A program made the position numbers and the translations under genes. Below are positions 1 to 8,651 of a stretch of 35,000 nt of DNA, piece by piece. The notes below the pieces were generated by a model. The model searched no databases, was not told the origin of the DNA, and was given only the letters and a program-made list of their open reading frames with translations. Source of the DNA: Alphaproteobacteria bacterium (GTDB lineage Bacteria; Pseudomonadota; Alphaproteobacteria; Sphingomonadales; Emcibacteraceae); contig NVTE01000014.1 in NCBI GenBank assembly GCA_002401455.1, forward strand, positions 1-35,000, in the 5' to 3' direction. Position 1 is the first letter of the stretch; every line of letters begins with the position of its first letter.

Positions 1-3000
1 GTCATCGGTGAAGAAATAGGTATCATCGTCAGTTGCCAGATCGCCCTGGAAGTTGACCGTTATACTGCCGACAGAACCACTGTTGCCATTATCCACCACA
101 TCCTCAATACGGATCGTCCAGACGCCCTGGCTGTTTTCGCCCCAGAACTGACGCGATAAAACCGTCCAGATGAGTTCGCCATTCATTTCATTAGAATTTG
201 TATTACCGGCGGTCAAACCCGGGGTGTCAAAGACGATCGATTCTGTGCCATCCGGTGAAATGAGGGTAATGACCAATTCACTCCAATTGTCATGGGTGAA
301 AGCAAGATCGAGCGTGACAACATCCAGTTCAAGATCAGGATTGCCCGTCATATCGACACTTAGTTCAACCGCCGTACCATAAGTAATCACGTCAGCGGTG
401 CTAACGGTTATATCTTCAATAATCAGGTTAGTTGAAGTATGTTGGAGTGTCCATGTTTCTGCCAAACGCACGGCGGCATGAACATCCAACATACCAAAGC
501 CGTAATCTGGTGAAAAATGCATTCCGCCGCCATTAAAATTATCGGCACCATTAACTGACCAGCCATGATGCTCATCAGAAAATAGTTGTTCAGCACCAAT
601 ATCACTCCCTATGTGCCGAGCAGATAAAGCTAATATTTCCTGAACGTCACGCCAGCCCAAGCCTGTGGAGTCGAAAATATTATTGCCGCTGGCTTCAAGG
701 ACCAGAGCGACGGCTCCCGCAACCACTGGGGTAGATCCGGATGACCCGCCAAGTGTTGTAAAATCGCCAGTATCCAAACCCAGGTCACTAAGTTTAAAAC
801 CCAAATCTTCAAAATGTGGAAAAAAATCAACGGGATCAAAGGATCTATGTTCCGGTACATTTCCTGCTATTGATACAAGTCCTAAATCACCCACCCTATC
901 TAACGTTATTGCACGAGAACCTTGTTCAAGGGTGGACACGGGTGCTGAGATATGCACACCTGAACCAAAGTCTGTGAAACCAGTGGACCCACCTGAGTCT
1001 ATTAAGCCAACAGGCATGAGTTCAAATAAATTATTGAAAGCTGATGCTTCTGTTGAATGGTCATTAGCAGCCCCATTTCCCACTGAAATCACATGAATAG
1101 TTCCCAACTCCTCACGTCCTGTATTGGCTGCAAGTGCATAAATATTTGCTGTCGTTATATAGCCTTCGTGGAAAAAACTATAAGCAGCAGTTCCGGTAGA
1201 GTTGGTAATAACATCGAACAAATCATCATGTTCATAATCGGGCAAAGATGTTATGGTTGCACCATAGGCAATGCCTACAAGACCAATTCCATTATCGGCA
1301 ACCGCTGAAATAATCCCCGCTGTGGCTGTGCCATGATAATTAGTATCCGAATATACTATATTTGGATCATAGGATGAATATAATTCCTGCAAATATGTGC
1401 CCGCAAGATCAGGGTGCAGAGTATCAATCGATTCCGGACTGCCAATCCTGACACCCAACCCCGAGTATTCCTGCCAAACAGGGATAATGTTGATATGGGG
1501 AACACTCATAACACCATCAACATAACCACCAGTATTCCGATTCATAAAGCCCAGTATATTCGATTGGAACGGCAACAGCGGATCGTTGAAATGCAGCACA
1601 GTTCCTTCAAAGTCACCATAAGGAATGGTGTAGGTGATTTCATCAATCGTCAGGTCTGTCGAAGCCGCTGCGGTTTGGGTGCCGTCAGATACGTCATAAG
1701 ACAGAGACACAGTGCCATATGAATTGGCAACGGGCGTATAGGTCCAGCTATTGTCACCATTCTCCACCAGGCTGCCCTCACCGGTCAGGATAAGATTCTG
1801 GATTGTCAGGACATCCCCTTCGATCCCTGTTGCCCGAGCAAGCAGATCATCCACAGTAATGATCAGCGGGGCGTTTTCTAATGTACTCAGCGCTGCCGGT
1901 ATAATGTTTAGCTGGTCCCCCAGATCCAGGGTGTTCAGCATATCTGACGCCTCGATTGAACCAAGGGGGTTAACCTCGCCGCTGCCGGTAATGCTGGTGA
2001 GGTCAACTGATATGATAGCCTCGGCAGTTTCAACATTTAACGTCACCTGATCCCCAAGGTCGATCGTATCCACCTGCGCGAATGATTCTGCAATATCCTG
2101 AAGCCTGATGGTGGTTGGCGTGTCAGAACCACTGACCACGAGCTTAAGCGATCCGCTATCATTGACGGTAATCTGGGCAATGCCTGCAACATCCTCAAGT
2201 GTGTTGATCCGAATGGTAATATTGCCCTGAATGTTGATGGCGCCAATGTCACTGACATCAATAGCACTCAGGTCGAGGATCACTTCACCGGACCCCTCAG
2301 GCACAACAATGTTGATCACCGAATTCCCGTCGCCGTCGATGCTGGTGAACTGGATGATCTGAGCCGCAGTCAGGGTGACGTCGGAATTAACGATCAACCT
2401 CGTCACATTGGTCAGCGTCACGCCGGTCAGATCAACTGTGCCGTAAATATAAAGCGTATTATTACCCGCGCCGCCGTCAATAGTCTCACCGCTGACCACT
2501 TCACTGATCGTCCGGTCATTGAGGTCCGCCAATGTGATCAGACTGCTCAGATCCACACCTGAACTAGCCGGATTGGTAATTGCAGCATCGGTATATTGAC
2601 CGGCAGTCGTGGTGCCGACCACGACGATAACATCGTCGCCGTCGCCAGCTGTAATGGTATCATTACCTTCGCCGCCCCGGATCATGTCAGCACCGTCGCC
2701 AGAGGTGATCGTGTCATTGCCTGCGCCACCCAGTATCGTATCGGCACCGGAACCGGTTGTGATGCTATCATTGCCCGCTTTACCAGTCACCGTCAGGTCA
2801 GCGGTCGCCGTAGCCTGGTCCAGCGTCCGGTCATTATCATCCCGTGCGATAAAGACATTGGTCGGGTCTTCGGTAAAATCCGGTGTTGGAGGTGGGGGAG
2901 GTGTCGTCGACCCCGTTGGGCTGCTGCTACCGCCACCGCCACAGGCAGACAGGGGTAACAGCGCCAGAGCAATCCCCCCAAAGCGCAGTGAGCCGCGCTT

Positions 3001-3090
3001 ATGAGAGCGGTCCTTTATCGTATTCTTAATGTCTGATTGATCTTGTTCATGCTGAGACAAGGCTTCTGATGATTTTCCGACCTTTAGCAT
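1..3090 (-). CDS. Secreted lipoprotein with RTX repeats, S8 (subtilisin-like) peptidase domain and P-domain; 3' end outside window
   Basis: The frame is open for 1030 codons from ATG at 3090 to the window edge, with GGGGGA about 10 bases before the start. After a basic N-terminus there is a hydrophobic stretch ending in lipobox LSAC (Cys50), followed by a Gly/Ser/Thr/Pro linker, so a surface or outer-membrane lipoprotein is likely. Residues about 104-158 carry calcium-binding RTX nonapeptides (GGxGNDTI type). Next come several hundred beta-rich residues, including a cadherin-like segment near 420-490. The peptidase domain shows HGT (His586), the oxyanion Asn672 in VGNG, and GSSGSTP with Ser784. 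The catalytic Asp region is abnormal (GVRIGSPESID, 546-556; Glu553 sits near the expected place). Residues about 915-1020 resemble the proprotein convertase P-domain and include the motif GVWTIRIED. Family assignment is firm; activity is uncertain because of the Asp. Confidence 0.85.
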   Translation of the reverse strand, partial: MLKVGKSSEALSQHEQDQSDIKNTIKDRSHKRGSLRFGGIALALLPLSACGGGGSSSPTGSTTPPPPPTPDFTEDPTNVFIARDDNDRTLDQATATADLTVTGKAGNDSITTGSGADTILGGAGNDTITSGDGADMIRGGEGNDTITAGDGDDVIVVVGTTTAGQYTDAAITNPASSGVDLSSLITLADLNDRTISEVVSGETIDGGAGNNTLYIYGTVDLTGVTLTNVTRLIVNSDVTLTAAQIIQFTSIDGDGNSVINIVVPEGSGEVILDLSAIDVSDIGAINIQGNITIRINTLEDVAGIAQITVNDSGSLKLVVSGSDTPTTIRLQDIAESFAQVDTIDLGDQVTLNVETAEAIISVDLTSITGSGEVNPLGSIEASDMLNTLDLGDQLNIIPAALSTLENAPLIITVDDLLARATGIEGDVLTIQNLILTGEGSLVENGDNSWTYTPVANSYGTVSLSYDVSDGTQTAAASTDLTIDEITYTIPYGDFEGTVLHFNDPLLPFQSNILGFMNRNTGGYVDGVMSVPHINIIPVWQEYSGLGVRIGSPESIDTLHPDLAGTYLQELYSSYDPNIVYSDTNYHGTATAGIISAVADNGIGLVGIAYGATITSLPDYEHDDLFDVITNSTGTAAYSFFHEGYITTANIYALAANTGREELGTIHVISVGNGAANDHSTEASAFNNLFELMPVGLIDSGGSTGFTDFGSGVHISAPVSTLEQGSRAITLDRVGDLGLVSIAGNVPEHRSFDPVDFFPHFEDLGFKLSDLGLDTGDFTTLGGSSGSTPVVAGAVALVLEASGNNIFDSTGLGWRDVQEILALSARHIGSDIGAEQLFSDEHHGWSVNGADNFNGGGMHFSPDYGFGMLDVHAAVRLAETWTLQHTSTNLIIEDITVSTADVITYGTAVELSVDMTGNPDLELDVVTLDLAFTHDNWSELVITLISPDGTESIVFDTPGLTAGNTNSNEMNGELIWTVLSRQFWGENSQGVWTIRIEDVVDNGNSGSVGSITVNFQGDLATDDDTYFFTDD

Positions 3091-3449
3091 CCGTATAATA
3101 TCCCCCAATTATTATGACCAGTTCTTAAAGCGACTTTACTACACGCATTGTTAATTAAAAGTTACGACATGAAATCATAAGTAGTAATCACAATGCTGCA
3201 TGACTGTAAGCGGGGGTATGTCACTCATTTCTGCCGAGGCGATGATCCGGATGATTGGGAGGGGAAAGGTTCCGTAATATCATTATCGAAAGGCAGCTAA
3301 CGAAACCAGCAACAGACAAAAATCATTAATCCCTCTATGGGGCGCATCTGCTGCATCGATTTCTTCACCGTGCTACCTAGCGGAAAATACGCATAAATAC
3401 ACGGGTCTGATTTATCAGGCTAACTATCTGTTATGTGAGGAAAAAGTAG
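3091..3449. other. Intergenic region between peptidase lipoprotein gene and tRNA-Phe
   Basis: About 360 bases with no convincing gene on either strand. It must hold the promoter of the minus-strand lipoprotein gene, whose ribosome binding site GGGGGA lies about 10 bases before the ATG at 3090. I see no clear -35/-10 pair, no strong hairpin and no transposon remnant. tRNA genes are frequent integration sites, but no repeat of the tRNA 3' end was noticed here. Confidence 0.5.
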
Positions 3450-3524
3450 TGGTGCCCGGGGGCGGATTTGAACCACCGACACGCGGATTTTCAATCCGCT
3501 GCTCTACCCCTGAGCTACCCGGGC
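3450..3524 (-). tRNA. tRNA-Phe (anticodon GAA)
   Basis: Reading the minus strand from 3524, the acceptor GCCCGGG pairs with CCCGGGC. The D-stem is GCTC/GAGC. The anticodon stem GCGGA/TCCGC encloses loop TTGAAAA, giving anticodon GAA. The T-stem GGTGG/CCGCC includes one G-U pair. The discriminator is A and CCA is encoded (3450-3452). It lies downstream of yacG in the same direction, an arrangement often seen in alphaproteobacteria. Confidence 0.97.
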
Positions 3525-3656
3525 ATCGGGGTCTGTATAGGGGGCCACCTGAATGGCTGGGTGGGTTATAGAAAAAAAGTCGGGGTCTGTCCAGCACTCG
3601 TTTAAAAAAAATACGGTCGGGCTGAAAACCGCTGTTTTCTACCACTAATCAAGTGT

Positions 3657-3842
3657 TTACTCTATCTCGTCCTGGCCTTGCTCCGGCACATCCGCTTTCT
3701 CGCCGGGAATCACGTAATTCCCTTTGAGCCACCGGCCCAGATCTACATCAGCACAGCGGGCAGAACAGAAGGGCCGATATTTGGCCGCTTCCGGTTTTTT
3801 CTCACAAATTGGGCAAAGGGACGTGGGGGAGGTCGCTGTCAT
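3657..3842 (-). CDS. yacG: DNA gyrase inhibitor YacG (zinc-binding)
   Basis: This 61-residue protein carries the YacG zinc ribbon: CPIC near residue 16 paired with FCSARC near residue 30, followed by the family signature ADVDLGRW. YacG proteins bind one zinc ion through four cysteines, and the E. coli member inhibits DNA gyrase. The C-terminal tail is acidic (DEIE). The ATG at 3842 lies three bases after the stop of rng (TGA GCC ATG), so translation is probably coupled. It is the last protein gene of the block before tRNA-Phe. Length and motif fit the family well. Confidence 0.93.
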   Translation of the reverse strand: MTATSPTSLCPICEKKPEAAKYRPFCSARCADVDLGRWLKGNYVIPGEKADVPEQGQDEIE

Positions 3843-3845
3843 GGC

Positions 3846-5228
3846 TCAGGTCTCTTTCAGGTCGAGTTTGCTGCCCGTGCGCCGGGTAAAGGCGGTCAAC
3901 AGCTGGGGCTGGGTCTTCAGCCAGGTGGTGACCTGGGGAGACGCACTCACGATCAGCGGGATGCCGGGTTTCGCCGCTGCGTCCCGTTCCGCCTGACGCA
4001 ATAGGGCCAGGGCCGCGGTCTCAATGGTCGCTTGGGGGGCCGTGGCGGCCAGCATCTGCCGACCCAGGGGACGGGGCCCACCCTTGCGCGCCAGTTCCAG
4101 CAGGCCAAAGGCCGACAGGTTACTGCGCTGGACCTGAACCGGGTCCTCCTGAATCAGGTTGTCGATCACCGCCAGCAGGTTGGTGACGATTGATTTGCCA
4201 GAAATATTGATGAAGTCGATGACGATCAGGCCGCTGATGCCGCGCAGGCGAATCTGGCGGAAAATCTCCCGGGCGGCGGAGAAATTTATGTTCAGCCGCT
4301 GTTTCATGGGGTCATTGCTCAGCCGGGCATTGCCCATATTGACATCAACGGTGACCATGGCTTCGGTCTGTTCGATGGTGATCCAGGCGCCAGAGGGCAG
4401 GGGGATCTTTTTGTCAAACAGGCGGTCCAGGTCTTCCTCAACCCCGTAATGCTCAAACAGGGGCGTTTTGCCCGGATGCAGTTCCATGCGGCTGAGCAGG
4501 TCGGGGGCAAATTCCCGGGCCCAGCCTTGGGCGTTCTTCAGGGCGGCGGGCCGGTCAAAAATCATCTTGTCATGTTTGGTGCTGCCAAATTCCCTGAGGA
4601 TCTGCAGCAGGCTCTCCGGCCCCTGAGACAGCAGGAAGGGAACCTTCTTCCGGTCCCGGTTGTCCACCGCCTGAAGCCAGTGACGGATCAGGTGCTGGGC
4701 GGTCTTTTTAATCTCATCATTGGTCAGGCTCTGGGCTTCTGTCCGCAGCGTCAGGCCCATGCCTCTCAGGTTAAGGGTGCTGGCAAAGCTTTTTAACGCT
4801 TCACGGCGATCCGGGTTTTTGATTCGGCTGGATATAAAGGCGCCTTCGCGGAAGGGATGCAGGATCAGGGCGGAACTGACCACTTCGATCCGGCCGGTCA
4901 GTTTCACCGATTTGTCGCCGGTGGCATCGGCGGTCACCTGAACGATGATCTTCTGGCCTTCAGTCAGCAGGCCGGTCAGGTCCTTCGGTTTACCACCGGG
5001 ACGTTTGGGCAGCAGGTTCAGCGGCAGAAATCCGGTCAGGCCATTGCCCAGATCAATGAAGGCCGCTTGAAATTCAGAGCTCAGGGAGGTAACGCGGCCA
5101 TAATAGATCGCGCCGGTCAGGCTGGGCTCATGGTCCCGGAACAGGCGGATTTCAACCGGTTGTCCCTGTTCCATATGGGCGAGGCGGGTTTCGCCGATGG
5201 CCGAATTAATCAGAATCTCAGATGACAT
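3846..5228 (-). CDS. rng: Ribonuclease E/G family protein (RNase G-like), lacking the zinc-link cysteines
   Basis: 460 residues from ATG at 5228, with AAGGA seven bases upstream; the start lies inside the end of maf. The frame stays open upstream, but that part is only antisense-like maf sequence. An S1 RNA-binding segment comes first (GAIYYGRVTSL...AAFIDLGNGLTGFLPL). The catalytic metal-binding aspartates are recognisable in TEAMVTVDVNMG and LIVIDFINI, which match the Mg-binding Asp pair of RNase E. After GLLELARK the usual CPxC zinc-link motif is absent, and the protein ends in an unrelated-looking tail of about 90 residues. The likely role is endonucleolytic processing or turnover of rRNA or mRNA. 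Loss of the zinc link could change its oligomeric state. This short form next to maf and yacG is, to my knowledge, common in alphaproteobacteria alongside a full RNase E elsewhere. Confidence 0.88.
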   Translation of the reverse strand: MSSEILINSAIGETRLAHMEQGQPVEIRLFRDHEPSLTGAIYYGRVTSLSSEFQAAFIDLGNGLTGFLPLNLLPKRPGGKPKDLTGLLTEGQKIIVQVTADATGDKSVKLTGRIEVVSSALILHPFREGAFISSRIKNPDRREALKSFASTLNLRGMGLTLRTEAQSLTNDEIKKTAQHLIRHWLQAVDNRDRKKVPFLLSQGPESLLQILREFGSTKHDKMIFDRPAALKNAQGWAREFAPDLLSRMELHPGKTPLFEHYGVEEDLDRLFDKKIPLPSGAWITIEQTEAMVTVDVNMGNARLSNDPMKQRLNINFSAAREIFRQIRLRGISGLIVIDFINISGKSIVTNLLAVIDNLIQEDPVQVQRSNLSAFGLLELARKGGPRPLGRQMLAATAPQATIETAALALLRQAERDAAAKPGIPLIVSASPQVTTWLKTQPQLLTAFTRRTGSKLDLKET

Positions 5229-5811
5229 AGCCATTTCCTTGCAGCATGTTGGTGGTTTCGAACAAAGGCAGGCCGACCACATTGCTGTAGGAGCCGTTGA
5301 TGCCCTTGATAAAGCGGGCCGCAAAGCCCTGGATGGCATAGGCCCCGGCCTTGCCCTGCCATTCATCATGGCTGAGATAGCTCTCAAGATCGGCCGCGGA
5401 CAATCGTTTGAAGATGACGGTGGTGGCGACAACCCGGGAGACCTGCTTGCCGTCGGGGGTGATCAGGGCGATGCCGGTGTAGACCCGGTGCCGGCGTCCG
5501 GACAGCAGGCTGAGGTATGTATGAGCCTCGGCCGGTGTTGCGGCCTTGCCGAGGATTCGTTTACCCAACGCGACAATGGTGTCGGAGGCCAGGATATAAC
5601 TTTGCCCATGGGTCCGGCGAACGGCAGCGGCTTTTTCCACAGCTAGACGTTCGGCTAATGGGCGGGGCAACTCATGGGCCAGCGGGGTTTCATCGATATC
5701 CGCCGGAATGATTTGATCCGGGGTGATTCCCACCTGGGCCAGAAGCTCCTGCCGGCGGGGCGATGCCGAGGCCAGGATCAGGTCGCGCTTATGAAGCTTG
5801 GTAGCTGTCAT
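5218..5811 (-). CDS. maf: Maf-family nucleoside triphosphate pyrophosphatase
   Basis: 197 residues opening with LILASASPRRQELL, the hallmark nucleotide-binding motif of Maf/YhdE proteins. DIDET follows near residue 39 and LASDTIV near 75, which carries the family's catalytic Asp. Maf proteins hydrolyse non-canonical or selected nucleoside triphosphates (dTTP/UTP or m7GTP types) to the monophosphate and are regarded as housecleaning enzymes. The C-terminus (NGSYSNVVGLPL) is also typical. The gene lies between infA and rng and overlaps the rng start by 11 bases. The substrate subtype cannot be fixed by eye. No strong ribosome binding site is seen before ATG 5811. Confidence 0.93.
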   Translation of the reverse strand: MTATKLHKRDLILASASPRRQELLAQVGITPDQIIPADIDETPLAHELPRPLAERLAVEKAAAVRRTHGQSYILASDTIVALGKRILGKAATPAEAHTYLSLLSGRRHRVYTGIALITPDGKQVSRVVATTVIFKRLSAADLESYLSHDEWQGKAGAYAIQGFAARFIKGINGSYSNVVGLPLFETTNMLQGNGYVI

Positions 5812-5882
5812 CGGGGCAACACCAATGATCCCGAGCCGGCCGGAGCCGTCGGAATCAGTATCTGATAAAAAAAGCGCGTCAC

Positions 5883-6101
5883 TTATTTAAAGCGGTATGT
5901 AATGCGGCCTTTTGACAGGTCGTAAGGGGTCATTTCGACCAATACTTCATCACCAACCAGGACCCGGATGCGGTTTTTGCGCATCTTGCCAGCAGTGTGA
6001 CCAAGAATTTCATGATCATTTTCGAGTTTGACACGGAACATGGCGTTGGGCAGCAATTCAGTAACCGTGCCCCGCATTTCCAGCAGTTCTTCTTTCGCCA
6101 T
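5883..6101 (-). CDS. infA: Translation initiation factor IF-1
   Basis: 72 residues, the standard length, making a single S1/OB-fold protein beginning [13 protein letters not shown] and ending GRITYRFK, both diagnostic. IF-1 binds the ribosomal A site with IF-2 and IF-3 during initiation. The start at 6101 has a strong ribosome binding site (AAGGAG, seven bases away). A sigma70-like promoter lies just upstream, so the gene probably starts its own transcript that continues into maf, rng and yacG. Confidence 0.98.
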   Translation of the reverse strand: MAKEELLEMRGTVTELLPNAMFRVKLENDHEILGHTAGKMRKNRIRVLVGDEVLVEMTPYDLSKGRITYRFK

Positions 6102-6133
6102 GATGGCTCCTTATTAAAAATTCTATCGGCAGA

Positions 6134-6161
6134 TAAATAGCCAAAATTGCAGACTTTTCAA
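6134..6161 (-). promoter_or_regulatory. Putative sigma70 promoter for infA-maf-rng-yacG
   Basis: On the minus strand TTGAAA (6161-6156) and TATTTA (6139-6134) are separated by 16 bases, in an AT-rich gap between the phosphatase gene and infA. The predicted leader is about 25-30 bases. It is read by eye from consensus similarity only. Confidence 0.45.
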
Positions 6162-6202
6162 GTGTTTTTTACTTTTATACACAGGGATTGATTGAGGACT
6201 GT

Positions 6203-6703
6203 CTAAACGGTTGGGAAATAACCCACATCAAAACGGCGTTTGATCCGCTCTGTCAGCATATCGCGGGTCTGGCGAAAGGCCGCGATAATATTCTCCCGGT
6301 TGCCTGAAACGGCGGTCGGATCCAGGGTGGGCCAATATTCAATCTGACAATCCAGTGTCCGGGTCAGGTCAATGGCTTTATGCTGGGCTTCCGGACTTAA
6401 GGTCACCACCAGGTCAAAGGAATTGTCCATCAGGTCTTCAAATTTTTTCGGGGTATGAGGGGATATATCCAGGCCGACTTCTTCCAAGACGGCGATGGCA
6501 AAGGGGTTGGCGTGATCGTCTTCGGCCCGGATGCCGACGCTGTCGGTGAAAATCTGGTGGCCGCAGTAAAATTTGGTCAGGGCTTCCGCCATGGGCGAGC
6601 GGATGGCATTGAAATTACACATGAACAAGACGCTGTGAGGCATCTCAAGGGCACCTGGCGGAGCGTCGCTGTCAAAGGGGGCAGGGATGATGATATTGGC
6701 CAT
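6203..6703 (-). CDS. Low-molecular-weight protein tyrosine phosphatase / arsenate reductase-like protein
   Basis: 166 residues. The P-loop VLFMCNFNAIRSPMAEAL holds the CX5R(S) signature with Cys29 and Arg35. The general-acid Asp is likely D128 in WPTLDP. LMW-PTP fold proteins dephosphorylate tyrosine or, in some lineages, reduce arsenate with thioredoxin or glutaredoxin; the sequence does not decide which. The start ATG at 6703 follows AGGTGA by seven bases and lies 7 bases after the stop of the UPF0262 gene, so the two form one transcription unit. A second Met at residue 21, just before the core, is an alternative start. This gene is a usual member of the hisD-infA neighbourhood in alphaproteobacteria. 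Confidence 0.88.
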   Translation of the reverse strand: MANIIIPAPFDSDAPPGALEMPHSVLFMCNFNAIRSPMAEALTKFYCGHQIFTDSVGIRAEDDHANPFAIAVLEEVGLDISPHTPKKFEDLMDNSFDLVVTLSPEAQHKAIDLTRTLDCQIEYWPTLDPTAVSGNRENIIAAFRQTRDMLTERIKRRFDVGYFPTV

Positions 6704-6710
6704 ATCAAGA

Positions 6711-7214
6711 TCACCTGATCTGGAGGACGCATATGAGGGTGAACAGGCGGCGGGCGGTCTGAAAATCCATTTTTACCTTGTCGCCAAGTTTATCCTGCAA
6801 TATTTCGGAGCCTTCATCATGCAGGCTGCGCCGGGCCATGTCGATGGTTTCAATCTGCCGAGGGCTGGCACTTTTGATGGCGGTAAAATAGCTGTCACAG
6901 ATATGGAAATAGTCTTTTATGGTTCTGCGCAGCAGGGTCAGGGGCATGACAATGATGCTGAGTTTGCTGTCCTGGCTCAGGTCTTCAGCGGAATAGATAT
7001 CCATGGCCAGGCGGTTGTCTTCCATGCGGAGAACAAGCCGGAAAGGCCCCGGATAATTACCTGGCAGGTTGCCCAGAGGCTGATAGCTGTTGTCTTCCAA
7101 AAGGTCAAAGATAGCGACACGGCGTTCGTGATCAATATCCGCATTACGGCGGATGATGGATTTTTCATCCAGTTCGATATTGCAGATCCGGTAGGTGCTG
7201 GCTGCGTCGCTCAT
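6711..7214 (-). CDS. UPF0262 family protein
   Basis: 167 residues matching the uncharacterised UPF0262 family: an opening like YRICNIELDE, then HERRVAIFDLLEDN, and the central segment PGPFRLVLRMEDNRLAMDI. The last third is helical and rich in charged residues. The function is unknown. The family is found mainly in alphaproteobacteria and sits between hisD and the phosphatase, as here. ATG at 7214 has GGGGAA about six bases upstream. No signal peptide or membrane segment is visible, so a cytoplasmic protein is expected. Confidence 0.87.
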   Translation of the reverse strand: MSDAASTYRICNIELDEKSIIRRNADIDHERRVAIFDLLEDNSYQPLGNLPGNYPGPFRLVLRMEDNRLAMDIYSAEDLSQDSKLSIIVMPLTLLRRTIKDYFHICDSYFTAIKSASPRQIETIDMARRSLHDEGSEILQDKLGDKVKMDFQTARRLFTLICVLQIR

Positions 7215-7254
7215 TGTTTCCCCGTTCGTTGGTTTATAATGTGCACTTCCTTAT

Positions 7255-7379
7255 AATACAGTCTTATTCTTCAGGATCATTATCCAGTCTGATCCCAATG
7301 GCACTTTATTTTATCTGATCCATTGGGATTAGAATACAGTCCTATTTCTCAGGATCATTATCCAGTCTGATCCCAATGG
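7255..7379. repeat. 47-bp direct repeat copying the 3' end of hisD, with an inverted segment between
   Basis: Bases 7255-7301 repeat 7333-7379 with 44 of 47 identical and a 78-base offset. The second copy holds the last codons and stop of hisD. The first copy, read the same way, would still encode the last ten residues (one changed) and a stop codon. Between them, 7317-7329 is a perfect 13-base inverted complement of 7370-7382 and also pairs with 7292-7301 over 10 bases. The transcript could therefore form one of two competing hairpins just around the hisD stop. Confidence 0.9.
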
Positions 7380-8646
7380 ATCGGGCATGGGCCTGTAGGC
7401 CTTCCTCTTCGGCCAGGATCATGGCTGCCGGACCAATTGCGGCCAGGCTGTCCCTGCTGCATTCTATCAGGGTATTCCTTTTCATAAAATTAAGAACACT
7501 TAAACCAGATGAAAAACGGGCACTTCTGGCGGTCGGCAGCACATGGTTAGGCCCGGCCACATAATCGCCGATGGCCTCAGGGGTATGACGCCCGAGAAAG
7601 ATCGAGCCGGCATTGCGGATGTGCTTGGCATAGTCCCGGGGCGCGTCAATGGCCAGCTCCAGGTGCTCTGGGGCCAGGTGATTGACCAGCGGGATGCCTT
7701 GCGCAAGATCATCGACCAGGATCACGGCGCCATGGTCCTGCCAGCTGGTGCGGGCAATGTCCGTCCGGGGCAGGGTCTTCAGGTGGTCTTCCACCGCCTG
7801 ACAGGTTGCGGTGGCAAATGCCGCGTCATCGGTAATCAGGATGGCCTGGGCAACTTCGTCATGCTCGGCCTGGGACAACAGATCCATGGCGATCCAGCGC
7901 GGATTGTTCTGGCCATCGGCGACCACGAGAATTTCTGAAGGGCCAGCGATCATGTCAATGCCGACGGTGCCGTAAACTTCGCGTTTGGCGGCAGCGACAT
8001 AGGCATTGCCGGGGCCGGTGATCACGTCAACGGGGACGATTGTTGCTGTGCCGTAGGCCAAGGCGGCGATGGCCTGGGCCCCGCCGATTTTATATATTTC
8101 GGTGATGCCGGACAGTTCAGCGGCGGCCAGAACCAGCGGATTGAGGATGCCGTCCGGAGCCGGAACCACCATGACGATTCGCTCAACGCCGGCGCATTTG
8201 GCCGGAATGGCATTCATCAGGACAGAGGACGGGTAAACCGCCTTGCCGCCGGGGACATAGAGTCCAGCCGAGGAAACCGCTGTCCAGCGCGCGTCCAACG
8301 TGACTCCCTGGTCGTCGGTATAGCTGTCATCTTGGGGCAGGTGACGGCGGTGAAAGCTTTCGATACGGTCAGCGGCAAATTTTAACGCCTGAAGCACATC
8401 GGGGGCACAGTGGGATTTGGCAGCGGCCAGTTCCTGGTCACTGACCCGCATGGTGTCCGCCGTCAGGTCAAGTCGGTCAAAACGGCTGGTATAGTCGATA
8501 ATGGCGTCATCACCGCGCTCACGCACATCCTTCAGAATGTCGCGCACCACGTGGGACACATCACTATCCGACTGCTCACGGGCGGCAAGAAAGGTTTTAA
8601 AGTCCCGGTCAAATTCAGGGTCAGTAAAATTTAAGGTTGTTACCAT
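7342..8646 (-). CDS. hisD: Histidinol dehydrogenase
   Basis: 434 residues, full family length. HisD oxidises L-histidinol to histidine in two NAD-dependent steps with a catalytic zinc. Diagnostic segments are present: VPGGKAVYPSSVLMNAIPA, VITGPGNAYVAAAKR, DMIAGPSEILVVAD, the metal-site motif SQAEHDE, and LAPEHLEL with SGLSVLNFMKR near the end. ATG at 8646 follows a 13-base tandem repeat array and has no good ribosome binding site, so coupling from hisG is plausible. The 3' end is duplicated just downstream. It forms a unit with hisG; the remaining his genes are not in the window. Confidence 0.97.
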   Translation of the reverse strand: MVTTLNFTDPEFDRDFKTFLAAREQSDSDVSHVVRDILKDVRERGDDAIIDYTSRFDRLDLTADTMRVSDQELAAAKSHCAPDVLQALKFAADRIESFHRRHLPQDDSYTDDQGVTLDARWTAVSSAGLYVPGGKAVYPSSVLMNAIPAKCAGVERIVMVVPAPDGILNPLVLAAAELSGITEIYKIGGAQAIAALAYGTATIVPVDVITGPGNAYVAAAKREVYGTVGIDMIAGPSEILVVADGQNNPRWIAMDLLSQAEHDEVAQAILITDDAAFATATCQAVEDHLKTLPRTDIARTSWQDHGAVILVDDLAQGIPLVNHLAPEHLELAIDAPRDYAKHIRNAGSIFLGRHTPEAIGDYVAGPNHVLPTARSARFSSGLSVLNFMKRNTLIECSRDSLAAIGPAAMILAEEEGLQAHARSIGIRLDNDPEK

Positions 8647-8651
8647 GAAAA

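Noticed and set aside
3450-3524. tRNA-Phe as attachment site of an integrated element
   Set aside because: No integrase gene, no second copy of the tRNA 3' end and no mobile genes were seen nearby within the window.
5229-5432. Upstream extension of the rng reading frame
   Set aside because: The extra 68 residues overlap maf out of frame and have no RNase similarity; AAGGA before 5228 marks the true start.
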